A DNA stretch of 64,000 nt from Flavobacteriaceae bacterium UBA4022 (GTDB lineage: Bacteria > Bacteroidota > Bacteroidia > Flavobacteriales > Flavobacteriaceae). The stretch's first letter is position 1; every line of letters starts with the position of its first letter. Below, piece after piece: positions 55,467-63,915 of this stretch. The notes under the pieces were generated by a model, which was not told the DNA's origin, made no database searches, and was given only the letters and a program-made list of their open reading frames with translations. Both the position numbers and the translations under genes were made by a program. The stretch lies in the NCBI GenBank assembly GCA_002384055.1, contig DGAU01000014.1:144376-208375 (forward strand), given 5' to 3'.

Positions 55467-55976
55467 GGGGATATTACGCTTGAAAAGTGGGACGGCCGAA
55501 CAGGCTTCGCCATACATGAGTTGCTTTGTAATGGGCTGCAAACGCTGGATCAGTGTTAAGTAGGCGGTTTGCGGCACCAGTTCATTGTCACAACCTTTTA
55601 TGATAACAGGTTTGTCATAGTAAGGGCTGAGGTCCAATTTGGCGAGGGCATCGGCCCAGATCATGAGTTCTAGGTCAGATTCAGTACCCTGAACGACGAT
55701 CAACGCTTGCCCAGCCAAAGTCACCGTGACCAGGTGATAGGCCCATGCAGGCAGTATGGCGGAACTTGAACAGTACAAACGGACAAATTTATTGTGGTAT
55801 TTTGTGGTATCGAGCTGGCTCATTTGTGCGCGAAATTCACGCTCCCTCAAGACGAGTCCTTGATCCAAAAATGAAGCCAAGTCCAAGCTCGTCCGCACTG
55901 CTTTAGGGCGAAATTGCGCTAAATCTAAAGAGATCAACGGACTGTTGGCAACACGATTGATTAGGGGTTCTTCCAT
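55464..55976 (-). CDS. DUF2480-family protein
   Basis: 170-residue soluble protein of a flavobacterial family often found with SUF genes, function unknown. It starts with EEPLINRVANSPLISLDL, and carries conserved Trp/Tyr-rich segments (ILPAWAYHLVTVTLAG, MIWADALAKLDLSPYYDKPVIIKGC) and a C-terminal Cys (C near residue 160). Its ATG overlaps the TAA of the DUF59 gene (TAATG), so it is translationally coupled to Fe-S assembly genes. Confidence 0.8.
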   Translation of the reverse strand: MEEPLINRVANSPLISLDLAQFRPKAVRTSLDLASFLDQGLVLREREFRAQMSQLDTTKYHNKFVRLYCSSSAILPAWAYHLVTVTLAGQALIVVQGTESDLELMIWADALAKLDLSPYYDKPVIIKGCDNELVPQTAYLTLIQRLQPITKQLMYGEACSAVPLFKRNIP

Positions 55977-56302
55977 TACAACATGCCCAAGGCCAATTTG
56001 GCTTCTTCACTCATCAGATCTTGCGTCCACGGTGGGTCGAAGGTGATTTCTACTTCAGCGTCTTTGACCATTTTGATGCTCTTGACTTTTTCTTCAACCT
56101 CCAAAGGCAAGGTTTCGGCCACGGGGCAGTTTGGCGTGGTAAGGGTCATGAGGATTTTAACTTCAGCATCTTCATTGACCATCACGTCATATATAAGCCC
56201 TAATTCATAGATGTCTACAGGTATTTCTGGATCAAAAATGGATTTCAAAACCTTAACGATCTTTTCCCCTAATTCAACGGTATCAATATTTTCTGTGCTC
56301 AT
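55976..56302 (-). CDS. MIP18/DUF59-family Fe-S assembly protein (SufT/PaaD-like)
   Basis: 108 residues of the DUF59/MIP18 fold. Key segment DPEIPVDIYELGLIYDV and the conserved Cys in MTLTTPNCPVAETLP are present, and the C-terminal ITFDPPWTQDLMSEEAK is typical. Members aid maturation of Fe-S targets. Located between sufE and DUF2480 in the SUF run, three bases after sufE. Confidence 0.9.
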   Translation of the reverse strand: MSTENIDTVELGEKIVKVLKSIFDPEIPVDIYELGLIYDVMVNEDAEVKILMTLTTPNCPVAETLPLEVEEKVKSIKMVKDAEVEITFDPPWTQDLMSEEAKLALGML

Positions 56303-56305
56303 AAT

Positions 56306-56731
56306 TTAGGCGTTTAGTTGGGTTTGGAAGGCGATGGCGTAAAGTTTCATTTGACGAATCATTGAAACAAGTCCATTGGCCCTGGTGGGCGATAAATGAT
56401 CACTCAGCCCGATGCTATTTATAAAGTCGGTATTGGCATCAAGAATCTCTTGAGGCGTAGCATTTGAAAAGGCCCTAATCAAGACACTGACAATCCCTTT
56501 GGTAATGATGGCATCACTATCGGCGGTGAACACAACCTGATCGGCATCCATTACAGCATGAAGCCATACCTTGCTTTGACAACCCTTAATGATGAATTCT
56601 TCGGTTTTGAATTGTGGGTCAATCAAAGGTAGTGATTTTCCAAGTCCGATAAGATGCTCGTATTTGTCCATCCAGTCATCGAACAGGTCAAAATCCTCTA
56701 TAATCTCTTGTTGTTGTACGGCAATACTCAT
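56306..56731 (-). CDS. sufE: Cysteine-desulfurase sulfur acceptor SufE
   Basis: Takes persulfide sulfur from SufS and passes it to SufB. 141 residues with the acceptor cysteine C51 in FIIKGCQSKVWL, the same number as E. coli SufE. Its ATG overlaps the TGA of the preceding META-domain gene (TGATG), so the two are coupled. Confidence 0.94.
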   Translation of the reverse strand: MSIAVQQQEIIEDFDLFDDWMDKYEHLIGLGKSLPLIDPQFKTEEFIIKGCQSKVWLHAVMDADQVVFTADSDAIITKGIVSVLIRAFSNATPQEILDANTDFINSIGLSDHLSPTRANGLVSMIRQMKLYAIAFQTQLNA

Positions 56732-57189
56732 CAGTTGGCTATTTTAATGGCGATCATATTGTCTTGTGCAGATCCGTTACCGGTAAGGGTAAGGGTGTCT
56801 TTTTTGCGGCTCCATCCCGTTCTATTGCCCAGCAAGTGAGTCAAGCTTCGCTCAATGTCCATTGCGGGGTCGTCACAAATCATTTTGGTTTGTCCTATAC
56901 CTTTGATATTGATGTGTTGGCCTTCGATGGTATAAGCGGCAAAAAAATCATTGCAACCTGTGTTGCCAAATACGCTCTGGTTGGCAGGGTCAAAGGTCAA
57001 TTGAATCGGGTTATTTGTCAAGTCCGTAGCGGCAAGTTGCAAGACACGGTAGGTTCCGGTAATCGCCTCAGTTATATTACTTGTTGTTGCTTTTTGACTA
57101 TTGCACGCATTGATTATCAGCAACAAGAGCCCCAACAAAAGGGAGGTGCGGGTCGCTGCAAAGAATTTACTCATTTGGTTCATAGCCAT
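56731..57189 (-). CDS. META-domain lipoprotein inside the SUF operon
   Basis: 152 residues with acylated Cys at 29 (LIINAC; an alternative start at residue 6 would shorten the leader to a more typical length) and a META/HslJ domain (TGTYRVLQLAATDLTNNPIQL, VFGNTGCNDFFAAYTIEGQ, GQTKMICDDPAMDIERSL) with the usual Cys pair. META proteins are periplasmic or outer-membrane and of unclear function; HslJ is linked to heat shock and novobiocin resistance. Its position between sufS (6 bases) and sufE (overlap) is unexpected for an envelope protein. Confidence 0.88.
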   Translation of the reverse strand: MAMNQMSKFFAATRTSLLLGLLLLIINACNSQKATTSNITEAITGTYRVLQLAATDLTNNPIQLTFDPANQSVFGNTGCNDFFAAYTIEGQHINIKGIGQTKMICDDPAMDIERSLTHLLGNRTGWSRKKDTLTLTGNGSAQDNMIAIKIAN

Positions 57190-57195
57190 TTGGGT

Positions 57196-58419
57196 TTAGC
57201 CCAGCAACATTACTGCAGCTCTTTTTAGGGCGTTCACAAAAACGTCGATTTCTTCTTGAGTATTGTAAAAAGCCAAGGAAGCGCGAATAGTTCCTGGGAT
57301 TTTATAATAATCCATTATCGGTTGGGCGCAATGGTGACCCGTACGCACGGCGATCCCCATTTGGTCCAAAAGGGTCCCGATATCATAAGGGTGGATGCCC
57401 TCTATATTGAACGAGAGTACAGCGGTTTTGTTAGGCCCATCGCCATAAATGGTAAGTCCTGGTATGGTTTTGAGGGCTGCAGTTGCATAAACCAAAAGAT
57501 CGTGTTCGTATTGGCCGATCGCTGCCACACCAAGCCCTTTGAGGTACTCAATGGCGGCACCAAAAGCAATGACGCCCGAAATGTTAGGGGTGCCTGCTTC
57601 TAACTTGTGCGGCAATTCGGCATAGGTGGTTTGCTGGAAGGTCACCTCTTTAATCATTTCTCCACCACCTTGATAGGGCGGCAGCGCTTCGAGCAGATGT
57701 TTTTTGCCATAAAGGACACCAACGCCTGTTGGTCCGCACATTTTGTGCGCAGAGGTCACATAAAAATCGGCGTCCAATGCTTGAAGATCTGTGGGAATAT
57801 GGCTGCTGGCCTGAGCGCCGTCAATGAGCACGACGGCACCAACCTGGTGGGCGCGGTCGATCATGTCTTTGATCGGATTAATGGTTCCTAAAGCATTCGA
57901 CACATGGTTGACCACCACAATTTTTGTTTTTGACGACAGCAATTGATGATACATTTCTTGGTCTAGCGATCCATCGATGGTCATGGGGATGACTTTGAGT
58001 TTGCTGCCCACCAGGTCACAAAGCATTTGCCAAGGCACAATATTGGCGTGATGTTCTGCCTCGGAGACAATTATTTCGTCTCCAGCTTGTAGCATTGAGC
58101 GGTAGCCATGAGCCACAGTATTAATACTATGGGTTGTTCCTGCGGTAAAAATAACTTCTTGCGGATGCGCTATGTTAAAGAAGCCCTGAACCGTGCGGCG
58201 TGCATTTTCAAAAGCCTCAGTGGCCTCCTGAGATAAGGCATGAACTCCGCGGTGAATATTGGCATTGGTGTTGGCGTAATAATGTGCTATGGCATCGATG
58301 ACCACCTGAGGCTTTTGGTTGGTCGCTGCATTATCTAGGTATACCAGTGGTCGGCCGTTTACCGTCCGACTGAGAATTGGAAAATCTGCCCGTATATTGG
58401 TCACATTAAAATCCACCAC
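57196..58419 (-). CDS. sufS: Cysteine desulfurase SufS
   Basis: PLP-dependent enzyme mobilising sulfur from cysteine for Fe-S assembly. 407 residues; PLP lysine K226 (VTSAHKMCGPTG) and catalytic cysteine C364 (RTGHHCAQPIM) have the same numbers as in E. coli SufS. Type II (SufS) rather than IscS layout. Follows sufD by 11 bases. Confidence 0.96.
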   Translation of the reverse strand: MVDFNVTNIRADFPILSRTVNGRPLVYLDNAATNQKPQVVIDAIAHYYANTNANIHRGVHALSQEATEAFENARRTVQGFFNIAHPQEVIFTAGTTHSINTVAHGYRSMLQAGDEIIVSEAEHHANIVPWQMLCDLVGSKLKVIPMTIDGSLDQEMYHQLLSSKTKIVVVNHVSNALGTINPIKDMIDRAHQVGAVVLIDGAQASSHIPTDLQALDADFYVTSAHKMCGPTGVGVLYGKKHLLEALPPYQGGGEMIKEVTFQQTTYAELPHKLEAGTPNISGVIAFGAAIEYLKGLGVAAIGQYEHDLLVYATAALKTIPGLTIYGDGPNKTAVLSFNIEGIHPYDIGTLLDQMGIAVRTGHHCAQPIMDYYKIPGTIRASLAFYNTQEEIDVFVNALKRAAVMLLG

Positions 58420-58430
58420 ACTGTATTTTT

Positions 58431-59744
58431 TTATAAGTCAAACCCAATCTTAACACCCATTTTGAGCGCAATAATGCGATTGATGCGTTTCTTTAATTCT
58501 GGTATTTTGACGCTTTCTAAGACGTTGTTGGCAAAGGCATACATCAGTAACCCCCGCGCTTCTTTTTCGTTAATGCCACGGGCACGCATATAAAATAGTG
58601 CGTCTTCGTCCAGTTGACCGATTGTACAGCCGTGCGAACACTTCACGTCGTCTGCAAAAATCTCGAGCTGAGGTTTGGAATTAATGGTCGCTTTATCGCT
58701 AATGAGAATGTTGTTGTTTTGTTGGAAGGCATTGAGTTTCTGAGCTTCTTTTTCGACAAAAATTTTGCCGTTAAAAACACCTGTTGAACGATCGTCGTAA
58801 ACCCCTTTATAGTCTTGGTGGCTTTCGCAATTAGGCGCAATATGGTGTACCAAGGTGTTGTGATCTACGTGTTGTTTGCCCTCGATCAAGGTGATGCCTT
58901 TCATGATGGACATCGCATGCTCGCCATGTTGGTAAAAGTTGAGGTTGTTACGTGTGAGTTGACCACCAAAAGAAAAAGTATGCACGCTACAAACACTATC
59001 GCGTTCTTGTTTGACATAAGTACTGTCGATAAGAGAGGCCTGTGCTTGATCATTTTGGATCTTGTAATAATCTACTTGTGCGCGCTGGTTCACAAAAATC
59101 TCCGTAACGGCATTGGTCAACACGGCATGCTCCGATAAGCTCTGATGACGTTCAATGATTTGCACCTGTGCATTCTCTTCAACGACAATCAGATTTCTGG
59201 GTTGTAGCATTAAAGCGGATTCGGCACCGGTATAGAAATATAAAATCTCAATGGGCTTATCAACTTCCTTATGTTTGGGAATATAGATATAGGCTCCTTC
59301 TTTGGCAAATGCGGTGTTCAATGCATTTAACCCGTGTTGCGGCGCGACCTGATTAAAATAATTTTCAATGACGGCCTTGTATTTATCCTTGGTCAAAGCC
59401 GAAGACAAGAGGCAAACGTCCATGCCTTCGTGTGTGGTTGTGGACAAAAACGCACTGTATTGGCCATCAACAAAGACAATTTTGTAGGTATCCAGGTCGT
59501 GCAAGAAGTATTTGCGCACGTCCCTAAATTCGACCGTCGCTTCTTGTTTAGGAAAAATGCTCAGGTCATCACGCAGCAGCGCTTTGAGTGAGGTGTACTT
59601 CCAAGCTTCAGATTTTTTGGTTGGAAACCCAGTCGCTTCAAAATTCTTTATGGCTTCGCTACGGATGTCATGGACCAGTGAGCCCTCATTGAGGTAGTCG
59701 TCAACGGCCAAAAATGAAGAGATGAATTTTTCTTTTAATTCCAT
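58431..59744 (-). CDS. sufD: Fe-S scaffold complex subunit SufD
   Basis: Beta-helix partner of SufB in the SufBC2D scaffold. 437 residues; C-terminal motif KCSHGCTIGQLDEDALFYMRARGI (in parts) matches the E. coli C358/H360 region. N-terminal helical domain (about 1-130) is conserved. Four bases separate it from sufC. Confidence 0.94.
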   Translation of the reverse strand: MELKEKFISSFLAVDDYLNEGSLVHDIRSEAIKNFEATGFPTKKSEAWKYTSLKALLRDDLSIFPKQEATVEFRDVRKYFLHDLDTYKIVFVDGQYSAFLSTTTHEGMDVCLLSSALTKDKYKAVIENYFNQVAPQHGLNALNTAFAKEGAYIYIPKHKEVDKPIEILYFYTGAESALMLQPRNLIVVEENAQVQIIERHQSLSEHAVLTNAVTEIFVNQRAQVDYYKIQNDQAQASLIDSTYVKQERDSVCSVHTFSFGGQLTRNNLNFYQHGEHAMSIMKGITLIEGKQHVDHNTLVHHIAPNCESHQDYKGVYDDRSTGVFNGKIFVEKEAQKLNAFQQNNNILISDKATINSKPQLEIFADDVKCSHGCTIGQLDEDALFYMRARGINEKEARGLLMYAFANNVLESVKIPELKKRINRIIALKMGVKIGFDL

Positions 59745-59748
59745 GAGT

Positions 59749-60498
59749 TTATTTAAGCGCTTCTTTGATCCAATCGTATCCTTTTTCTTCTAATTCGTAG
59801 GCCAATTCTTTGGTGCCGGATTTCACAATTTTACCGTCCATTAATACGTGAACAAAATCGGGCACGATATGATCCAATAGTCTTTGATAGTGGGTGATCA
59901 CAATCACTGCATTTTGATCGCTGCGCAGTTTGTTGACCCCGCTGGCGACAATCCTTAACGCATCGATGTCCAATCCCGAATCTGTCTCGTCTAAAATAGC
60001 TAGTTTAGGCGCGAGCATGGCCATCTGGAATATTTCATTCCGTTTCTTTTCTCCTCCAGAAAACCCTTCGTTGAGGGATCGCGACAAGAATTTGCGATCT
60101 ATATCAAGCATTTCCGAAACTTGTTTAATTTGTTTGAGCATCTCCCCAGCAGGCATGTCTTCAAGGCCTTGGGCCTTACGTGTTTGGTTGATCGCGGTTT
60201 TGATGAAATTCGTAACGGTTACCCCTGGAATTTCAACTGGGTATTGAAAGGACAAGAACACCCCTTTGTGTGCGCGTTCCTCGGGCGATAATTCACTGAG
60301 GTCTTCACCCTCGAACATCATGGTTCCTTGGGTAACCTGAAACTCTTCTTTGCCTGCAAGGATTGAGGCAAAGGTGCTTTTTCCAGCTCCATTTGGCCCC
60401 ATGATGGCATGGATTTCGCCAGCATTAACCTTTAGGCTAATGCCTTTCAATATGTTTTTGTCGTCAACTCCAGCATGGAGATTTTGTATGTCTAGCAT
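59749..60498 (-). CDS. sufC: Fe-S assembly ATPase SufC
   Basis: ABC-type ATPase of the SufBCD complex. 249 residues; Walker A GPNGAGKS at 34-41, Q-loop FQYP, signature FSGGEKKRNE, Walker B LAILDETDSGLD, H-loop VITHYQRLL. Soluble, no membrane partner. Separated from sufB by a lipoprotein gene. Confidence 0.96.
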   Translation of the reverse strand: MLDIQNLHAGVDDKNILKGISLKVNAGEIHAIMGPNGAGKSTFASILAGKEEFQVTQGTMMFEGEDLSELSPEERAHKGVFLSFQYPVEIPGVTVTNFIKTAINQTRKAQGLEDMPAGEMLKQIKQVSEMLDIDRKFLSRSLNEGFSGGEKKRNEIFQMAMLAPKLAILDETDSGLDIDALRIVASGVNKLRSDQNAVIVITHYQRLLDHIVPDFVHVLMDGKIVKSGTKELAYELEEKGYDWIKEALK

Positions 60499-60503
60499 CG
60501 TAA

Positions 60504-60917
60504 TTAGTTTGCTTCTTCTATTTTAATTTCGGCTTCAGCAGGCTGATCAGCGATACTGATAATGTCACTTATGGTAATGATTTGCTCCCAAACTTGTTGT
60601 CCTTGTTCAAAGGCTGGATTCGTAGTAACAATTCCTAGGACCATTACGGGAACCATGTCATAGGCGTCTTGCTTGACCGGCGCTATGCGCTCGCCCAATT
60701 CTTTGGCCCAATCGTCCATAGTTACCGCATAAATAAAAGTTTTGCCTTTAAGGACAGCGCCCTCGTTCGAGTAGTAATACTCTCCAGAAAATGGGGTCGG
60801 TTGGGTTTCCGTTACTTTTGGTGCTGGGTCTTGAACATCATTTGTTTTTGTTTCGCCACATGAGATCATTAATCCCATCAAGACAACGGCCGCAATAAAA
60901 AACTGTTTTGTGTGCAT
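60504..60917 (-). CDS. Small lipoprotein inserted between sufC and sufB
   Basis: 137 residues; lipobox GLMISC with acylated Cys at 20, then a Thr/Pro/Gln-rich linker (VTETQPTPFSG) and a compact domain (GEYYYSNEGAVLKGKTFIYAVTMDD...). No second Cys or known metal motif. Five bases before sufC and ten after sufB, so co-translated with both. No family recognised. Its presence inside the core Suf operon is the odd point. Confidence 0.78.
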   Translation of the reverse strand: MHTKQFFIAAVVLMGLMISCGETKTNDVQDPAPKVTETQPTPFSGEYYYSNEGAVLKGKTFIYAVTMDDWAKELGERIAPVKQDAYDMVPVMVLGIVTTNPAFEQGQQVWEQIITISDIISIADQPAEAEIKIEEAN

Positions 60918-60927
60918 AAAAAAGGGG

Positions 60928-62376
60928 TTATCCTACAGAACCTTCCAAGCTAATTTCGAGTAGCTTTTGCGCCTCTACGGCGAATTCCATAGGGAGTTTA
61001 TTTAATACTTCTTTACTAAATCCATTAACAATAAGAGCAATCGCTTTTTCGGTTTCAATACCGCGCTGATTGCAATAAAATATTTGATCCTCACCAATTT
61101 TACTTGTGGTGGCTTCATGCTCTATTTTGGCAGTCTTGTTCTCTACTTCGATATACGGAAAGGTATGTGCGCCGCATAAATTACCCATAAGTAAGGAGTC
61201 ACATTGTGAAAAGTTTCGCGCGTTCTGGGCGCGTGCATGGATCTTGACCAGACCACGGTAACTGTTTTGTGAATGACCTGCTGAAATCCCTTTAGAGATG
61301 ATCGTGCTTCGGGTGTTTTTGCCAATGTGGATCATTTTGGTCCCTGTGTCGGCTTGCTGGTAATTATTGGTCACGGCAATCGAATAAAACTCACCAATTG
61401 AGTCATCACCTTTCAAAATACAACTAGGGTATTTCCAGGTCACGGCACTACCCGTTTCTACTTGCGTCCAAGAAATTTTCGCGCGGGTTTCACAGAGGCC
61501 TCTTTTGGTTACAAAATTATAGACCCCGCCTTTACCATTTTTGTCACCAGGAAACCAGTTTTGAACGGTAGAGTATTTGATTTCTGCACCATCTAAAGCA
61601 ATCAGTTCGACAACCGCTGCATGGAGTTGGTTTTCATCGCGAGAAGGGGCAGTACAGCCTTCTAGATAACTCACGTAACTGTCTTGATCGGCAATCACCA
61701 AGGTGCGTTCAAATTGCCCTGTCCCTGCTTGATTGATCCTGAAATAAGTCGATAATTCCATCGGACAGCGCACCCCCTTGGGGATATAACAAAACGATCC
61801 ATCGCTAAATACGGCACTGTTTAGGGCGGCATAATAATTATCCTTTTGCGGCACCACCGAGCCTAAGTATTGTTTTACAAGATCAGGGTATTCACGGATG
61901 GCTTCAGAAATAGGGCAAAAAATAATGCCTTTTTTGGCCAAAGTATCTTTGAATGTTGTGGCCACCGAAACCGAATCTATTACGATATCCACGGCGACAC
62001 CTGCTAATTTTTTTTGTTCATCTAGTGAAATACCGAGTCGTCTGAAAGTGTCCAATAGTTCGGGATCAACTTGATCAATGCTATCGTATTTCGGCTTTTT
62101 AGAGGGCGCCGAGTAATAGGAAATGTTTTGAAAGTCGGGCTTCTGGTAATGGACATTGGCCCATTCGGGCTCAGTCATCGATTGCCAAATCTTAAAGGCC
62201 TCTAAACGCCATTGGGTCATCCACTCGGGTTCTTCCTTCTTTTTTGATATGGCCCGAACAATGGATTCGTCCAGCCCTATCGGGAAGGTTTCTGATTCAA
62301 TATCGGTATAGAAACCATACTCGTATTCTTTGGTTTCCAAGTCCTTTTTTAAATCGTCTTCTGTAAATTTTCCCAT
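60928..62376 (-). CDS. sufB: Fe-S scaffold subunit SufB
   Basis: Main scaffold on which clusters are built in SufBC2D. 482 residues with the conserved [26 protein letters not shown]-type Cys ([21 protein letters not shown]), [27 protein letters not shown] segment ([19 protein letters not shown]) and [22 protein letters not shown]. Intact. Starts 17 bases after sufA. Confidence 0.96.
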   Translation of the reverse strand: MGKFTEDDLKKDLETKEYEYGFYTDIESETFPIGLDESIVRAISKKKEEPEWMTQWRLEAFKIWQSMTEPEWANVHYQKPDFQNISYYSAPSKKPKYDSIDQVDPELLDTFRRLGISLDEQKKLAGVAVDIVIDSVSVATTFKDTLAKKGIIFCPISEAIREYPDLVKQYLGSVVPQKDNYYAALNSAVFSDGSFCYIPKGVRCPMELSTYFRINQAGTGQFERTLVIADQDSYVSYLEGCTAPSRDENQLHAAVVELIALDGAEIKYSTVQNWFPGDKNGKGGVYNFVTKRGLCETRAKISWTQVETGSAVTWKYPSCILKGDDSIGEFYSIAVTNNYQQADTGTKMIHIGKNTRSTIISKGISAGHSQNSYRGLVKIHARAQNARNFSQCDSLLMGNLCGAHTFPYIEVENKTAKIEHEATTSKIGEDQIFYCNQRGIETEKAIALIVNGFSKEVLNKLPMEFAVEAQKLLEISLEGSVG

Positions 62377-62393
62377 CGTGTTTGGTCTATATT

Positions 62394-62723
62394 TTATAAT
62401 GAGAAACTCTCACCACACCCACAAGTCCTGTTGGCGTTTGGGTTATTAAATACAAATCCTTTTCCGTTTAATCCGCCACTGTACTCGAGCACAGTACCCA
62501 CTAAATAAAGGAAGCTTTTTTTGTCGACTACAATACGAATTTCGTTGTCTTCGAACAATTGATCCTGCCCTTCGACCTGTCGGTCAAACTTGAGGTCATA
62601 AGACAAGCCGGAACAGCCACCACTTTTGACCCCAACACGCACATAATCGGCTTGTGGATCAAATCCATCACCACGCATCAGTTGTGTGATCTGGGTTTTC
62701 GCGGATTCACTGACTTTTATCAT
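62394..62723 (-). CDS. sufA: A-type Fe-S carrier (SufA/HesB/IscA family)
   Basis: 109 residues; the three cluster-ligand cysteines are C37 (GGCSGLSY), C101 and C103 (CGCGESF). Delivers clusters from the SufBCD scaffold to targets. First gene of the SUF run, directly after a near-consensus promoter. Confidence 0.95.
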   Translation of the reverse strand: MIKVSESAKTQITQLMRGDGFDPQADYVRVGVKSGGCSGLSYDLKFDRQVEGQDQLFEDNEIRIVVDKKSFLYLVGTVLEYSGGLNGKGFVFNNPNANRTCGCGESFSL

Positions 62724-62749
62724 CTAAATAGATTCTTTCTAAATTACCG

Positions 62750-62779
62750 CAAATATACTCTAATTGGATTGTTTGGCCA
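62750..62779 (-). promoter_or_regulatory. Promoter of the SUF operon
   Basis: Minus strand: TGG (62779-62777; one mismatch to TTG), 19-base spacer, TATATTTG (62757-62750; perfect). Leader about 20-25 bases. No Fe-S/IscR-type dyad was recognised by eye. Confidence 0.55.
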
Positions 62780-62850
62780 TAAAGCAGGCGATAATTTAAA
62801 GATATTTTGGCAGAAGTAAAACCTATAGGATCTGTGGCAAAAAATACCGC

Positions 62851-63912
62851 CTAGTTATTTTGAAAGGCTGTATTTTCAATAAAACTTTGGTCGGATAAGC
62901 TCAGTAGAAATGCTTTTAAGTCTAATTTTTCTTCGGGCGTGAGGTGCACGCCACCAGTGGCGACGTTTTTCATCAAGGGTGAAATCGTTTCTGAATAAAC
63001 CAATCCTTCGCTGTAATGATCGATGACTTGATCGATGGTGGAAAATCGCCCGTCATGCATGTATGGCGCTGTAAAAGCCAAATTGCGGAGCGACGGCGTC
63101 TTGAATAGTCCATCATCCCTGGGGTCCCCTGTAACGCCGCCCAAACCGTTGTCTGTAAAAAATGCATCAAGGCCATTATTGTGGAATCGGTTATCGGTCC
63201 ATAGGGGCGTATTGGGATTCCCATGACAATGAAAACAATCGCCTCGAGTCTCATCCAAAAAGATGTTCAGACCACGCGCTTCTTCAGGCGAAAGTGGTGT
63301 ATTGTTGGTCAAGTGACGGTCAAATTTTGCATTGCCACTGATCAGGGTTCTTAAAAATTGAGCAATGGCTTTGGACACGCGAACGGAATCAATTCTGGTC
63401 GTGCCAAAGGCCTCTTGAAACAAATCTGGATAAATGACTGTGGCCTCTAGGCTATTGATGACGTTGGGCCAAGAGTTGTTCATTTCGGTTGGATTGGTGA
63501 CGGGTTCAAAAATTTGATTTTCTAGGGATTGTGCTGCGCCATCCCAGAAAAATCTTTGGCCAAAATTCCATGCCAGATTGAAAAGCGGCATTGAATTTCG
63601 GGTTCCAATGTCCCCTTGCGATCCTACGCTATATTGACGGCTATCGGTAAAAGAATTGCTCGGCAGATGACAATCTGCACAGGCCTGTGTGCCATTACCT
63701 GACAAAACGGGGTCATAAAACAATTGCTTACCCAAAGCAACCCCTTCGACCGTCTGTGGATTGTCGCTCGGAATGACGGGGGCTAATATTGATGTGGCAA
63801 AAAACGTTGGTACGTCTAGCGCTAATGGTGTAGCTGCATAGGTCGGCCCGTCATCGTTTTGGCAAGACCAAATCGTGATCAGTAATAGACCTAAATACAG
63901 ACTTTTCTTCAT
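62851..63912 (-). CDS. Dihaem cytochrome-c peroxidase/MauG-family lipoprotein
   Basis: 353 residues; lipobox ITIWSC with Cys at 17. Two c-type haem sites: CADCH at 78-82 and CFHCH at 226-230. Other family marks are GTRNSMPLFN, the AAQSLENQ segment and APYMHDGRFSTIDQVIDHYSEG near 290-310. The family covers peroxide reductases and MauG/MbnH enzymes that oxidise tryptophan in partner proteins. Which one applies cannot be read here. An upstream gene ends three bases before this start, so the pair is one operon. Confidence 0.92.
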   Translation of the reverse strand: MKKSLYLGLLLITIWSCQNDDGPTYAATPLALDVPTFFATSILAPVIPSDNPQTVEGVALGKQLFYDPVLSGNGTQACADCHLPSNSFTDSRQYSVGSQGDIGTRNSMPLFNLAWNFGQRFFWDGAAQSLENQIFEPVTNPTEMNNSWPNVINSLEATVIYPDLFQEAFGTTRIDSVRVSKAIAQFLRTLISGNAKFDRHLTNNTPLSPEEARGLNIFLDETRGDCFHCHGNPNTPLWTDNRFHNNGLDAFFTDNGLGGVTGDPRDDGLFKTPSLRNLAFTAPYMHDGRFSTIDQVIDHYSEGLVYSETISPLMKNVATGGVHLTPEEKLDLKAFLLSLSDQSFIENTAFQNN

Positions 63913-63915
63913 CGT

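Noticed and set aside
56764..57228. 154-codon plus-strand open frame across the META and sufS genes
   Set aside because: Opposes two recognised genes and spans their junction; no recognisable domain.
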